From assembly GCF_023278085.1 (NCBI RefSeq), contig NZ_CP066265.1:898501-962500 (forward strand): DNA of 64,000 bases, in the 5' to 3' direction. The stretch's first letter is position 1. Each line of letters opens with the position of its first letter. Shown one piece after another: positions 10,284-18,548 of this stretch. The notes under the pieces were generated by a model, which saw only the letters and a list, made by a program, of their open reading frames with translations, made no database searches and was not told the origin of the DNA. Made by a program: the position numbers and the translations under genes. The DNA comes from Pseudomonas syringae. Its GTDB lineage: Bacteria; Pseudomonadota; Gammaproteobacteria; Pseudomonadales; Pseudomonadaceae.

Positions 10284-10685
10284 ATGGATTCGGGTAAAAG
10301 GCGCAGCCAGCGCGATTACACGCTAGCCTTTAAATTATCGGTCGTAGATCAGGTTGAAAAAGGCGAGTTGAGTTATAAAGAAGCCCAACGACGCTATGGC
10401 ATCCAAGGCCGGTCGACGGTGCTGGTCTGGTTACGAAAGCACGGTCGACAGGATTGGAGCCAAGGCGCATCAATTCGAGAGCCGAGGAGCAGGTCCATGA
10501 CCGAGCCAACCCTCCCGCCGACACCCGAGCAGCGGATTAAAGAGCTTGAAGAACAGCTGATGCTGAGCAATCAGAAGGCCCAGTTCTTTGAAGCCGTCGT
10601 CAACGTTCTGAAAAATGACTACGGCGTTTCTGTCGTAAAAAAGCGACCCGGCAAGTCCTCTCGCAAGGGCAAATCCAAGACCTGA
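10284..10685 (+). CDS. IS3-family transposase OrfA
   Basis: 133-residue DNA-binding subunit. A helix-turn-helix of the IS3/IS911 type covers about residues 10-55 (YTLAFKLSVVDQVEKGE...YGIQGRSTVLVWLRKHG). A leucine-rich coiled coil at about 84-115 (RIKELEEQLMLSNQKAQFF) would mediate multimerisation with OrfAB. An AGGAGGA ribosome-binding site lies just upstream of the ATG. The slippery heptamer A-AAA-AAG at 10637-10643 lies near its 3' end and allows -1 frameshifting into orfB. Confidence 0.93.
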   Translation: MDSGKRRSQRDYTLAFKLSVVDQVEKGELSYKEAQRRYGIQGRSTVLVWLRKHGRQDWSQGASIREPRSRSMTEPTLPPTPEQRIKELEEQLMLSNQKAQFFEAVVNVLKNDYGVSVVKKRPGKSSRKGKSKT

Positions 10686-10708
10686 GTATTAGCAGGGCTT
10701 GCCTGTTC

Positions 10709-11506
10709 ATGGGCATTTCGCGCCAAGCGTATTACAAGCGTAATCGCGTTTTTGATGCCAGGGTCCGCCAGGACCAAGAGGTAATGGATTTCGTTCTGGA
10801 AAAGCGTCGTCGCCAGCCAAGGTTGGGAGCGCGCAAGTTGCACTACTTGATGAGCGTCGAAGCTCCTGCGTCGTTGTGCGTGGGTAGAGACCGTCTGTTT
10901 ACCATCCTTCGTGATGCGCGCGAACTGGTTGCGCGCAAACGGGCTTATCACAAGACCACTCATAGTCATCATCGCTTTCGCCGCCACCCCAACCTGCTCA
11001 AAGCAGGTCCGGAACAAGTCGTGGCCAATGGACCCGAACAGGTCTGGGTTGCAGACATCACCTATCTGCCTACGCAGGAAAGCGTGGCATACGTGAGCCT
11101 TGTAACCGATGCGTACTCACGCAAGATCGTTGGTCATCATGTGCATGAAAGCCTGCATACCCAGTCGGTGATAAAGGCACTGGAAAAAGCGGTAGGTGAG
11201 CGAAAAACCGATCAGATGCTGATTCATCATTCAGATCGCGGCGCCCAGTACTGTTCCGATCTCTATCAGCAGCTGCATACCAGGCATGGAATCCGGTGCT
11301 CGATGACTGATGGCTATGACTGCTATCAGAACGCTATGGCCGAGCGAGTAAACGGGATTTTGAAGACCGAGTTTCTACTCCATCGACCTAAAGACTTGGC
11401 AGATGCAGTGAAAATGGTGGATGAATCGGTGCAGATCTACAACGGAGAGCGGCCACACTTATCCCTGAAATACAAAACGCCCGATGCGGTGCATCGGGCG
11501 TTTTGA
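10709..11506 (+). CDS. IS3-family transposase OrfB (DDE integrase core)
   Basis: 265 residues if started at ATG 10709, but the frame is open from 10619, so it is most likely made as an OrfAB fusion after a -1 shift at 10637-10643. A HTH_21-type region is followed by an rve integrase core with the triad Asp116 (VWVADITYL), Asp176 (HHSDRGAQY) and Glu212 (NAMAERVNGILKTE). The second spacing is the classical 35 residues. The end, YNGERPHLSLKYKTPDAVH, is typical of the family. No inactivating change is seen. Confidence 0.95.
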   Translation: MGISRQAYYKRNRVFDARVRQDQEVMDFVLEKRRRQPRLGARKLHYLMSVEAPASLCVGRDRLFTILRDARELVARKRAYHKTTHSHHRFRRHPNLLKAGPEQVVANGPEQVWVADITYLPTQESVAYVSLVTDAYSRKIVGHHVHESLHTQSVIKALEKAVGERKTDQMLIHHSDRGAQYCSDLYQQLHTRHGIRCSMTDGYDCYQNAMAERVNGILKTEFLLHRPKDLADAVKMVDESVQIYNGERPHLSLKYKTPDAVHRAF

Positions 11507-11551
11507 GCGTGAAACAGGTGTAAACCTATTTCAGGACTAGACAAGCAACGC

Positions 11552-11995
11552 TTACTTTTTCAAGCCGTAATGCTCATCCAGCATGCCCGGGGAGTTAGGC
11601 GACTTGGGCGCGTAGTCCTTCGGTGTCTCGGTATCACGCGGCGGGGTCAGGCGGTCGCGATGATCGCGGTGCGCATGGTTGGCCTCCGGGTGCAGGGCGG
11701 CCAGCAGGCGTTGGCGGGTCAGCTCATCAAGGGCCAGACGGTTGGCGCCCTCGGCGAGGTGTTCCTGAACGTCCTGATAGCTCTGCGAAAGCTTTTGTAC
11801 CAGATTCGCCGTGCTGTTGAAGTGAGTGACCACCTCGTTCTGATAGGTATCGAAACGCTCCTGAATGTCATCCAGCTGGCGCTGGGTGCTGTTCGGAACG
11901 GTGTTGGGCAGCAGACGTGCGACCAGGAAACCAATGACGACACCGGCAACCAGGGCGAGCGTCGGCAGCAACCAGACTAAGAGCGAGTGTTCCAC
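11552..11995 (-). CDS. yhcB: YhcB/ZapG-like inner-membrane protein (DUF1043)
   Basis: 147-residue protein with one N-terminal membrane helix (about residues 7-28, LLPTLALVAGVVIGFLVARLL) and a cytoplasmic coiled coil containing the family motif LDDIQERFDTYQNEVVTHFNSTANLV. The C-terminus is proline-rich and disordered. In E. coli, YhcB (ZapG) links envelope growth and division. The IS ends 8 bases beyond its stop codon, so the gene is intact but has lost its close-by terminator. Confidence 0.88.
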   Translation of the reverse strand: MEHSLLVWLLPTLALVAGVVIGFLVARLLPNTVPNSTQRQLDDIQERFDTYQNEVVTHFNSTANLVQKLSQSYQDVQEHLAEGANRLALDELTRQRLLAALHPEANHAHRDHRDRLTPPRDTETPKDYAPKSPNSPGMLDEHYGLKK

Positions 11996-12140
11996 GAGTC
12001 CTTCCTCTATAAACGGCTTTGCTTTACGTTAACGGCTCGAACCTGCGCTGTATACCCGCGACGTGTCGTTGATATGCAAGCCGCAGACAATCAGCTAGAC
12101 GAGTCGACCCATTTCGAGGTCACGGAGTTCTGTTTTGCTC

Positions 12141-12770
12141 ATGCGTGAAACCCCATTATTTATCGATGGCCCAGAAGGCCAGCTCGAAGCGCTGTATCAG
12201 GATGTACCCGACGCCAGAGGCGTTGCGCTGATCTGCCATCCTAACCCGATCCAGGGCGGAACGATGCTCAATAAAGTCGTTTCGACGCTGCAGCGTACCG
12301 CACGCGACCAGGGTTTGATCACCCTGCGCTTCAATTATCGCGGCGTCGGTGCCAGTGCCGGTACATCGGTCGCCGGGCCAGGCGAGATTGAGGATGCCCA
12401 GGCTGCCGCGCAATGGCTGCGGGCACAACACCCGGATCTGCCGGTGACGCTGTTCGGTTTTTCGTTCGGTGGCTATGTCGCCGCGAACCTTGGCGGAAGG
12501 CTCGAAGCGCAAGGTGAAAAACTCACCCACCTGTTTCTGGTTGCGGCAGCGGCCTCACGGCTTGAGGATCAGCGTGTGCTGCCACAAAACTGCCCGCTGA
12601 CGATTATTCAGCCCGAGAACGATGAAGTGATCGATCCGGAAACGGTCTATGCATGGTCTGCTGCGCTGCAACGTCCACATGAGCTGCTGAAAGTGGCAGA
12701 ATGCGGACACTTTTTTCACGGCAAGCTGACCGATCTGAAAGATCTGCTTCTGCCGCGACTTCCCAACTGA
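12141..12770 (+). CDS. Alpha/beta hydrolase (COG2945 type)
   Basis: 209-residue alpha/beta hydrolase. The HPNPIQGGTM loop, the FNYRGVGASAG segment, the nucleophile elbow GFSFGGYVA and the final catalytic His in AECGHFFHG are visible, with Asp in the ENDEVIDPE loop. The substrate is unknown. A TTG at 12135 in the same frame is better spaced from the GGAG at 12124-12127 (7 bases, against 13 for the ATG), so the protein may be two residues longer. It precedes trpS by 37 bases and may share its transcript. Confidence 0.85.
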   Translation: MRETPLFIDGPEGQLEALYQDVPDARGVALICHPNPIQGGTMLNKVVSTLQRTARDQGLITLRFNYRGVGASAGTSVAGPGEIEDAQAAAQWLRAQHPDLPVTLFGFSFGGYVAANLGGRLEAQGEKLTHLFLVAAAASRLEDQRVLPQNCPLTIIQPENDEVIDPETVYAWSAALQRPHELLKVAECGHFFHGKLTDLKDLLLPRLPN

Positions 12771-12807
12771 TTGCAGCCTATTGCAGCCTTTAGATAAGCG
12801 ACTTGCC

Positions 12808-14157
12808 ATGACCACTCGTATCCTGACCGGTATCACGACCACCGGCACTCCCCATCTGGGCAACTACGCGGGCGCGATTCGCCCGGCCATTGTTGCCAGT
12901 CGCCAGAGTGACTTCGATTCGTTCTATTTCCTGGCGGACTACCACGCCCTGATCAAATGCGATGACCCGCTGCGCATTCAGCGCTCGCGTCTGGAAATCG
13001 CCGCGACCTGGCTGGCTGCCGGGCTGGACGTTGATCGCGTGACCTTCTATCGCCAGTCGGACATCCCGGAAATTCCGGAACTGACCTGGTTGCTTACCTG
13101 CGTCGCCGCCAAGGGCCTGCTCAATCGTGCGCATGCCTACAAGGCATCGGTCGACAAGAACGTGGAAGGTGGCGAAGACCCGGACGCTGGCATCACCATG
13201 GGCCTGTACAGCTATCCGGTACTGATGGCTGCCGACATCCTGATGTTCAATGCGCACCAGGTTCCTGTCGGTCGCGACCAGATCCAGCACGTCGAGATGG
13301 CGCGTGATATCGGTCAGCGCTTCAATCACCTGTTCGGCAACGGCAAGGAATTCTTTGTCATGCCCGAAGCGCTGATCGAGGAGAGCGTCGCCACGTTGCC
13401 GGGGCTGGATGGTCGCAAGATGTCCAAGAGCTACGACAACACCATTCCGCTGTTCAGCAGTGCCAAGGAAATGAAGAGCGCCATCTCGCGCATCGTCACT
13501 GACTCGCGTGCGCCTGGCGAAGCGAAAGATCCGGATACGTCCCATCTGTTCACGCTGTATCAAGCGTTCTCGACGCCTGAGCAGTGCGCTGAATTCCGCT
13601 CTGAGTTGCTGCAAGGGCTGGGTTGGGGCGAGGCGAAGAATCGCTTGTTTACGTTGCTGGACGAGCAGCTGGGTGAAGCGCGAGAGAACTACCTCGGGCT
13701 GATCGAGCGTCCGGCCGACCTGGAAGACATTCTGCTTTCCGGGGCCCAGAAGGCCCGTCGTGTGGCCACGCCGTTCCTTGAGCAACTGCGTGAGGCTGTT
13801 GGCCTGCGCTCGTTCCGTACCGTCGTGCAGAACGCCGATACCGGCAGGAAGAAAGCCAGCAAAGGCGCGCGTTTCGTTAGTTTCCGTGAAGACGACGGCA
13901 GTTTCCGTTTCCGTCTTCTGGCTGCCGATGGCGAGCAACTGCTGCTGTCGCGCACGTTTGCCGACGGCAAGGCTGCCGGGATTGTCAGCAAGCAGCTGCA
14001 GCAGGGCGGCGAGCTGGATCTGCGCAGCGAAGATGACCGTTTCACCCTGTGGCTGGACGGTGAGTGTGTGGCCGACAGCCCGGTGTTTGCCGACGCTGCT
14101 GCGCGTGAAGCCGCCATCCAGACCCTCAAGCTGGCGCTCGCTCCTCAACAGGACTGA
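12808..14157 (+). CDS. trpS: Tryptophan--tRNA ligase
   Basis: Class I aminoacyl-tRNA synthetase charging tRNA-Trp. I chose ATG 12808 (MTTRILTGITTTGTPHLGN) because the HIGH-equivalent TPHLGN must be near the N-terminus. KMSKS is at residues 204-208. At 449 residues it is longer than the roughly 330-residue E. coli enzyme. The extra about 100 residues at the C-terminus form an appended domain seen in Pseudomonas TrpS. An intrinsic terminator follows at 14171-14200. Confidence 0.96.
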   Translation: MTTRILTGITTTGTPHLGNYAGAIRPAIVASRQSDFDSFYFLADYHALIKCDDPLRIQRSRLEIAATWLAAGLDVDRVTFYRQSDIPEIPELTWLLTCVAAKGLLNRAHAYKASVDKNVEGGEDPDAGITMGLYSYPVLMAADILMFNAHQVPVGRDQIQHVEMARDIGQRFNHLFGNGKEFFVMPEALIEESVATLPGLDGRKMSKSYDNTIPLFSSAKEMKSAISRIVTDSRAPGEAKDPDTSHLFTLYQAFSTPEQCAEFRSELLQGLGWGEAKNRLFTLLDEQLGEARENYLGLIERPADLEDILLSGAQKARRVATPFLEQLREAVGLRSFRTVVQNADTGRKKASKGARFVSFREDDGSFRFRLLAADGEQLLLSRTFADGKAAGIVSKQLQQGGELDLRSEDDRFTLWLDGECVADSPVFADAAAREAAIQTLKLALAPQQD

Positions 14158-14170
14158 TTGCCAATCCCCA

Positions 14171-14200
14171 GGGTCGTCGCTACAGTGACGACCCGTTTTT
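14171..14200 (+). terminator. Intrinsic terminator after trpS
   Basis: A perfect 8-base stem, GGGTCGTC (14171-14178) and GACGACCC (14187-14194), is followed by GTTTTT. It separates trpS from zapE, whose start is only 19 bases further on. Confidence 0.85.
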
Positions 14201-14219
14201 GCTGCCTTGCTAACGAATT

Positions 14220-15314
14220 ATGACGCCCCTAGAACGATATCAAGCTGATCTGAAACGCCCGGACTTCTTCCATGATGCTGCGCAGGAAAATGCTGTGCGT
14301 CATTTGCAGCGCCTGTACGACGATCTGGTTGCCGCTCACGGCAGCAAGCCCGGCCTGTTCGGCAAGCTGTTCGGCAAGAAAGAGCCGACTCTGGTCAAAG
14401 GCCTGTATTTCTGGGGCGGAGTGGGGCGCGGCAAGACGTATCTGGTCGATACGTTCTTTGAAGCGCTGCCTTTCCAGGACAAGGTCCGTACGCACTTTCA
14501 CCGCTTCATGAAGCGCGTGCACGAAGAGATGAAAACCCTCAAGGGCGAGAAAAACCCGCTGACGCTTATCGCCAAGCGTTTTTCCGACGAGGCGCGGGTC
14601 ATCTGTTTCGATGAGTTTTTTGTCTCCGACATCACCGACGCCATGATTCTGGGCACGTTGATGGAAGAGCTGTTCAAAAACGGCGTGACGCTGGTGGCGA
14701 CGTCGAACATCGTTCCCGACGGCCTGTACAAGGACGGCCTGCAACGTGCGCGGTTCCTGCCTGCGATTGCGCTGATCAAGCAGAATACCGATATCGTCAA
14801 CGTCGACAGTGGCGTTGATTATCGCCTGCGTCACCTTGAGCAGGCCGAGTTGTTCCACTTCCCGCTCAATGAAGCTGCGCAGGAAAGCATGCGCAAAAGC
14901 TTCAAGGCGCTGACCCCGGACTGCGCGGAAACCATCGAAAACGATGTGCTGATGATCGAAAATCGCGAAATCCGCGCGCTGCGCACGTGTGATGACGTGG
15001 CCTGGTTTGATTTTCGCGAGCTGTGCGACGGCCCGCGTAGCCAGAACGACTACATCGAGCTGGGCAAGATCTTTCATGCCGTGCTGATCAGTGGCGTCGA
15101 GCAAATGGACGTCTCCACCGATGACATCGCCCGACGCTTCATCAACATGGTCGACGAATTCTACGACCGTAACGTCAAGCTGATCATCTCGGCTGAAGTC
15201 GAACTGAAAGACCTGTACACCGGCGGCCGGTTGATGTTCGAGTTCCAGCGCACCCTGAGCCGCTTGCTGGAAATGCAATCCCACGAGTTCCTGTCGCGGG
15301 CGCACAGGGCCTAG
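14220..15314 (+). CDS. zapE: Cell division protein ZapE (AFG1-like ATPase)
   Basis: 364-residue P-loop ATPase of the AFG1/ZapE family, reported in E. coli to bind FtsZ and act at the constricting ring. The Walker A is GGVGRGKT at residues 66-73. The Walker B region is VICFDEFFVSDITDA, followed by TSNIVPDGLYKDGLQRARFLP. The last residues before the stop are MQSHEFLSRAHRA. Its ATG immediately follows the trpS terminator. A REP-like repeat separates it from the convergent glxA-type gene. Confidence 0.94.
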   Translation: MTPLERYQADLKRPDFFHDAAQENAVRHLQRLYDDLVAAHGSKPGLFGKLFGKKEPTLVKGLYFWGGVGRGKTYLVDTFFEALPFQDKVRTHFHRFMKRVHEEMKTLKGEKNPLTLIAKRFSDEARVICFDEFFVSDITDAMILGTLMEELFKNGVTLVATSNIVPDGLYKDGLQRARFLPAIALIKQNTDIVNVDSGVDYRLRHLEQAELFHFPLNEAAQESMRKSFKALTPDCAETIENDVLMIENREIRALRTCDDVAWFDFRELCDGPRSQNDYIELGKIFHAVLISGVEQMDVSTDDIARRFINMVDEFYDRNVKLIISAEVELKDLYTGGRLMFEFQRTLSRLLEMQSHEFLSRAHRA

Positions 15315-15374
15315 TCGCAGCGGCAAGTTGCAAGCCGCAAGCTAAAAGCCCAGGCGCTTGCAGCTTGCAGCTTA
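15315..15374. repeat. REP-like inverted repeat pair (REPIN-like) between zapE and glxA-type gene
   Basis: Two inverted copies of an AGCGGCAAGTTGCAAG-type sequence flank a short loop (TAAAAGCCCAGGCG). The right half, reverse-complemented, reads AAGCTATAAGCTGCAAGC. This matches the ends of the insert in the cys operon (TAAGCTTCAAGCGGCAAG). The right end runs into the last codons of the minus-strand gene at 15372. Confidence 0.7.
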
Positions 15375-16376
15375 TAGCTTCTCCCTCTGACTCTCGAACT
15401 GATGCCGGTACTGATTGGGTGAAAGCTCGGTGTGCTGGCGGAACAGGCGGGCGAAGAAGCTGGCGTCGTCGTAGCCGACTTCATAGCTGATGGTCTTGAT
15501 GCTCTTGCGAGTACCTGACAGCAATCCCTTCGCGGTTTCGATACGCAGCCGTTGCAGGTAATGCAGCGGTTTGTCGCCGGTTGCCGTCTGGAAGCGGCGC
15601 ATGAAATTGCGAATGCTCATGCCGTGCTCGCGAGCCACGTCTTCGAAGCGGAATTTGTCGGCAAAGTGCTCTTCCAGCCAATGCTGGATCTGCAGAATCA
15701 CCACATCCTGATGCAGCTTCTGCCCACCGAAACCGATACGTCCCGGCGCATAGGTGCGGCGCACTTCGTAGAGAATGTCACGGGCCACGGCCTGGGCGAC
15801 GTTGGCACCGCAGAATCGCTCGATCAGATAAATGTACAGGTCGCAGGCCGAGGTGGTGCCGCCAGCGCAATACACGTTGTCGGCGTCGGTCAGGTGCTTT
15901 TCCTGATTGAGCAGCACGTTGGGGTAGCGCTCTGCGAAGGCACTGAAGAATCGCCAATAGGTGGTGGCTTCCTTGCCGTCGAGCAGTCCGGCTTCGGCGA
16001 GCCAGTAGACGCCGGTGGCTTCGCCGCAGATCACCGCGCCGTTGGCATGTTGCTCGCGCAGCCAGGGCAGGATCTGCGGGTAACGCTGGCAGAGGATGTC
16101 GAAGTCATCCCAGAAGGCCGGGATGACGATGATGTCGCTTTGGCACAGTGCGCCATCCACGGGCAGCGTGACGTCACTGAAGCTGCTGACCGGGAGCCCG
16201 TCCGGGCTGATCAGGCGGGTTTCGAAGGCGGGTATCAAGCCTTGGCCCAATTGCTTGCTGTAGCGCAGGCTGGCCAGGTGGAAAAAGTCCTTGGCCTGCA
16301 TCACGGTTGAGGCGAACATTTTATCGGTGGTCAGAATGCTGACGCGCCGTAGAAGGGCGGTTTGCTGAATCGGCAT
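15372..16376 (-). CDS. GlxA-type AraC-family transcriptional regulator
   Basis: 334-residue regulator with an N-terminal DJ-1/PfpI-like amidotransferase-fold domain (about residues 10-190, including the elbow ICGEATGVYWLAEAG) and a C-terminal AraC DNA-binding domain. The latter is visible as HGMSIRNFMRRFQTATGDKPLHYLQRLRIETAKGLL and SISYEVGYDDASFFARLFRQHTELSPNQYR-like helices. Such proteins often control catabolism of nitrogenous small molecules. The effector here is unknown, and no target operon is adjacent. Confidence 0.9.
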   Translation of the reverse strand: MPIQQTALLRRVSILTTDKMFASTVMQAKDFFHLASLRYSKQLGQGLIPAFETRLISPDGLPVSSFSDVTLPVDGALCQSDIIVIPAFWDDFDILCQRYPQILPWLREQHANGAVICGEATGVYWLAEAGLLDGKEATTYWRFFSAFAERYPNVLLNQEKHLTDADNVYCAGGTTSACDLYIYLIERFCGANVAQAVARDILYEVRRTYAPGRIGFGGQKLHQDVVILQIQHWLEEHFADKFRFEDVAREHGMSIRNFMRRFQTATGDKPLHYLQRLRIETAKGLLSGTRKSIKTISYEVGYDDASFFARLFRQHTELSPNQYRHQFESQREKL

Positions 16377-16770
16377 AATCTTTATTCTTATATGGGTAAA
16401 TGGTCAAGCAACGGCTGGATCGTCTTATTTTTTGACGATTATGTCCAGTCTGCCTTGGCAGGCATCCCGATAGCCTGTGAGTGATGGCTTTGTGCTTCGC
16501 CGGCAAATATCCGTCAATCGGGCCCTCGCAGGCAATAAACAGAACGTGAACAAAAAATCCGGTTGAGGTTATTTTCGCAGTCTGTATAATCCGCCAGCTC
16601 TTTGCAGTGGAAGTGATGCGCCGTCTGCCGAAGAATCTTGCCGTATAACGGACGCGCTGACCCGAGCCCCCGATAGCGTCTGTTTCCGGCTGCCTTTGAC
16701 TTGTCAAAGTACGCACTATTCAGTAAGATCCGCCGTCTAATTTTCAGGGCGGCCCCTGAGGCTATAAAGA
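16377..16770 (+). promoter_or_regulatory. rplM upstream region with two sigma70-like promoters
   Basis: A 394-base region without a convincing gene. One candidate promoter is TTGAGG (16563-16568), 16 bases, TATAAT (16585-16590). A second, nearer one is TTGTCA (16701-16706), 17 bases, TAAGAT (16724-16729), which would give a leader of about 35 bases. Tandem promoters suit a ribosomal protein operon. The divergent glxA-type gene must also start here. Confidence 0.6.
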
Positions 16771-17199
16771 ATGAAAACTTTTACTGCTAAACCGGAAACA
16801 GTTAAGCGCGACTGGTTCGTCGTCGACGCTGCTGGTCAGACCCTGGGTCGTCTGGCCACCGAAATCGCGAGCCGTCTGCGTGGCAAGCACAAACCGGAAT
16901 ACACTCCGCACGTTGACACCGGCGACTACATCGTCGTGATCAATGCCGAGCAGATCCGTGTTACTGGTGCCAAGACGACCGACAAGATCTACTACTCACA
17001 CTCCGGTTTTCCGGGCGGGATCAAGTCGATCAACTTCGAAAAGCTGATCGCCAAAGCTCCTGAGCGCGTGATCGAGACCGCGGTCAAAGGCATGCTGCCT
17101 AAGAACCCGCTGGGTCGCGACATGTATCGTAAGCTGAAAGTCTATGCGGGCGCTGTACACCCTCATACTGCTCAGCAGCCCCAAGAACTGAAGTTTTAA
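16771..17199 (+). CDS. rplM: 50S ribosomal protein L13
   Basis: 142-residue L13, an early-assembling 23S rRNA-binding protein. It begins MKTFTAKPE and has the family stretches [30 protein letters not shown] and [11 protein letters not shown]. It is 14 bases ahead of rpsI in the universal L13-S9 pair. In E. coli L13 represses its own operon; no equivalent site was identified here. Confidence 0.99.
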   Translation: MKTFTAKPETVKRDWFVVDAAGQTLGRLATEIASRLRGKHKPEYTPHVDTGDYIVVINAEQIRVTGAKTTDKIYYSHSGFPGGIKSINFEKLIAKAPERVIETAVKGMLPKNPLGRDMYRKLKVYAGAVHPHTAQQPQELKF

Positions 17200-17213
17200 C
17201 GGAATAGTTCATT

Positions 17214-17606
17214 ATGTCGGCGACTCAAAATTACGGCACTGGCCGTCGCAAGACCGCAACCGCACGCGTTTTCCTGCGTCCGGGTACTGGTAATATCTCG
17301 ATCAACAACCGCACTCTGGAAAACTTCTTCGGCCGCGAAACTGCCCGCATGGTAGTTCGTCAGCCGCTGGAACTGACCGAGACTGTTGAAAAGTTCGACA
17401 TCTACGTCACTGTTATCGGTGGCGGTGTAAGTGGTCAGGCTGGCGCAATCCGCCACGGTATCACTCGCGCTCTGATGCAGTACGACGAGACTCTGCGTGG
17501 CGCTCTGCGTAAAGCAGGCTTCGTGACTCGCGATGCTCGTGAAGTTGAACGTAAGAAAGTCGGTCTGCGTAAAGCGCGTAAGCGTCCGCAGTACTCGAAG
17601 CGTTAA
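17214..17606 (+). CDS. rpsI: 30S ribosomal protein S9
   Basis: 130-residue S9. It starts [21 protein letters not shown], has [19 protein letters not shown] in the middle and ends in the basic tail [11 protein letters not shown], which reaches the P-site tRNA. It is followed by an intrinsic terminator. In most pseudomonads the next genes are petABC; here the next gene is sspA. Confidence 0.99.
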   Translation: MSATQNYGTGRRKTATARVFLRPGTGNISINNRTLENFFGRETARMVVRQPLELTETVEKFDIYVTVIGGGVSGQAGAIRHGITRALMQYDETLRGALRKAGFVTRDAREVERKKVGLRKARKRPQYSKR

Positions 17607-17656
17607 TTCGCTTTTCGTTCGAATCTATTCGTTCGAAGCTTTTTGTTCAAAAAAAG

Positions 17657-17690
17657 ACGTCCACCCCATCATTGGGTTGGGCGTTTTTTT
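17657..17690 (+). terminator. Intrinsic terminator after rpsI
   Basis: An imperfect hairpin between ACGTCCACCCC and GGGTTGGGCGT, allowing G-U pairs, is followed by seven T. A run of A precedes it. Confidence 0.75.
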
Positions 17691-17914
17691 ATGGGCGCGT
17701 TCTTTACGGGGCAGGGGGGTGTCGATGTGCTCATATCAGGCACATATCGCGGCACTAACAGCTTACCGATGCAAGATTGCAGAATTTGCATCGCGTAAAT
17801 AAGCTATCTTGTCGCCCGCGACTGACACCTGTCCTGTTGCGATCATTATCGGAGGCGCCTTGAGGCGCGTTCGTTCGTGTTTCCGATAAATTTTAACAAG
17901 CGAGGAGGATCACC
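17691..17914. other. rpsI-sspA gap where petABC is expected but absent
   Basis: This 224-base stretch contains no gene. It has an AT-rich patch (about 17770-17815) that probably holds the sspA promoter, a GAGGCGCCTTGAGGCGCG inverted repeat near 17851-17868, and a strong GAGGAGGA ribosome-binding site before sspA. No remnant of petA, petB or petC reading frames is visible. Confidence 0.6.
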
Positions 17915-18532
17915 ATGGGCGTGACCAACCGGTTGGCCTGTTACTCCGACCCCGCCGACCACTATTCCCATCGCGTGCGCATCGTGCTCGCGGAGAAAGG
18001 TGTCAGCGCCGAAATCATTGAAGTTGTGGCAGGTCGTCATCCGCCTCAGCTCATTGAAGTGAACCCGTATGGCAGCGTACCCACCCTGGTCGATCGTGAC
18101 CTGGCGTTGTACGAGTCGACGGTGGTGATGGAATATCTGGATGAGCGTTATCCTCATCCGCCCTTGTTGCCTGTCTATCCGGTGGCCCGTGCCAACAGCC
18201 GTCTGTTGATCCACAGGATTCAACGTGACTGGTGTGGCCTTGTGGACCTGATCCTGGATACTCGCAGTAAAGAACCTGCTCGTGTTCAGGCGCGCAAGGA
18301 GCTGCGTGAAAGTCTGGCCGGTGTTTCCCCGCTGTTCGCGGAAAAAGCTTTTTTCATGAGCGACGAGCTAAGTCTCGTCGATTGCTGTCTATTGCCCATA
18401 CTCTGGCGTTTGCCGATTTTGGGTATTGAACTGCCGCGGCCCGCCAAGCCGCTGCTTGATTATATGGAGCGCCAATTTGCGCGTGAGGCTTTTCAGGCGA
18501 GTCTGTCTGCTGCCGAACGTGAAATGCGCTAA
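17915..18532 (+). CDS. sspA: Stringent starvation protein A
   Basis: 205-residue RNA polymerase-associated protein with a glutathione transferase fold and no expected GST activity. The N-terminal thioredoxin-like part contains [22 protein letters not shown] and [19 protein letters not shown]; the C-terminal helical part contains [21 protein letters not shown]. In other gamma-proteobacteria SspA aids acid and starvation survival and virulence gene expression. It forms a two-gene operon with sspB (16-base gap) and has a very strong AGGAGGA ribosome-binding site. Confidence 0.95.
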   Translation: MGVTNRLACYSDPADHYSHRVRIVLAEKGVSAEIIEVVAGRHPPQLIEVNPYGSVPTLVDRDLALYESTVVMEYLDERYPHPPLLPVYPVARANSRLLIHRIQRDWCGLVDLILDTRSKEPARVQARKELRESLAGVSPLFAEKAFFMSDELSLVDCCLLPILWRLPILGIELPRPAKPLLDYMERQFAREAFQASLSAAEREMR

Positions 18533-18548
18533 GGCTTAAGGAGCCGTT

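Larger units (their letters stand above)
10231..11543 (+). mobile_element. IS3-family insertion sequence, complete
   Basis: A 1313-base element with terminal inverted repeats: the first 28 bases match the complement of the last 28 at 24 positions, both starting with TGT. The flanking trinucleotide AGC is duplicated (10228-10230 and 11544-11546). It has the two-frame IS3 layout: orfA, then orfB in the -1 frame with a DDE transposase core. All parts look intact, so the insertion may be recent. I cannot name the ISfinder entry from sequence alone. Confidence 0.95.

Noticed and set aside
10231..11543. Transposase genes as a frameshifted pseudogene
   Set aside because: The two-frame arrangement with a slippery A-AAA-AAG is normal for IS3 elements; ends, duplication and DDE residues are intact.
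12790..14148. Minus-strand open frame (452 codons) opposite trpS
   Set aside because: Covers the same bases as a certain tRNA synthetase in the antisense direction; no domain recognised.
16321..16716. Possible 131-residue minus-strand gene upstream of the glxA-type gene
   Set aside because: It overlaps the start of a well-supported regulator gene and the rplM promoter region, and the translation has no recognisable features.
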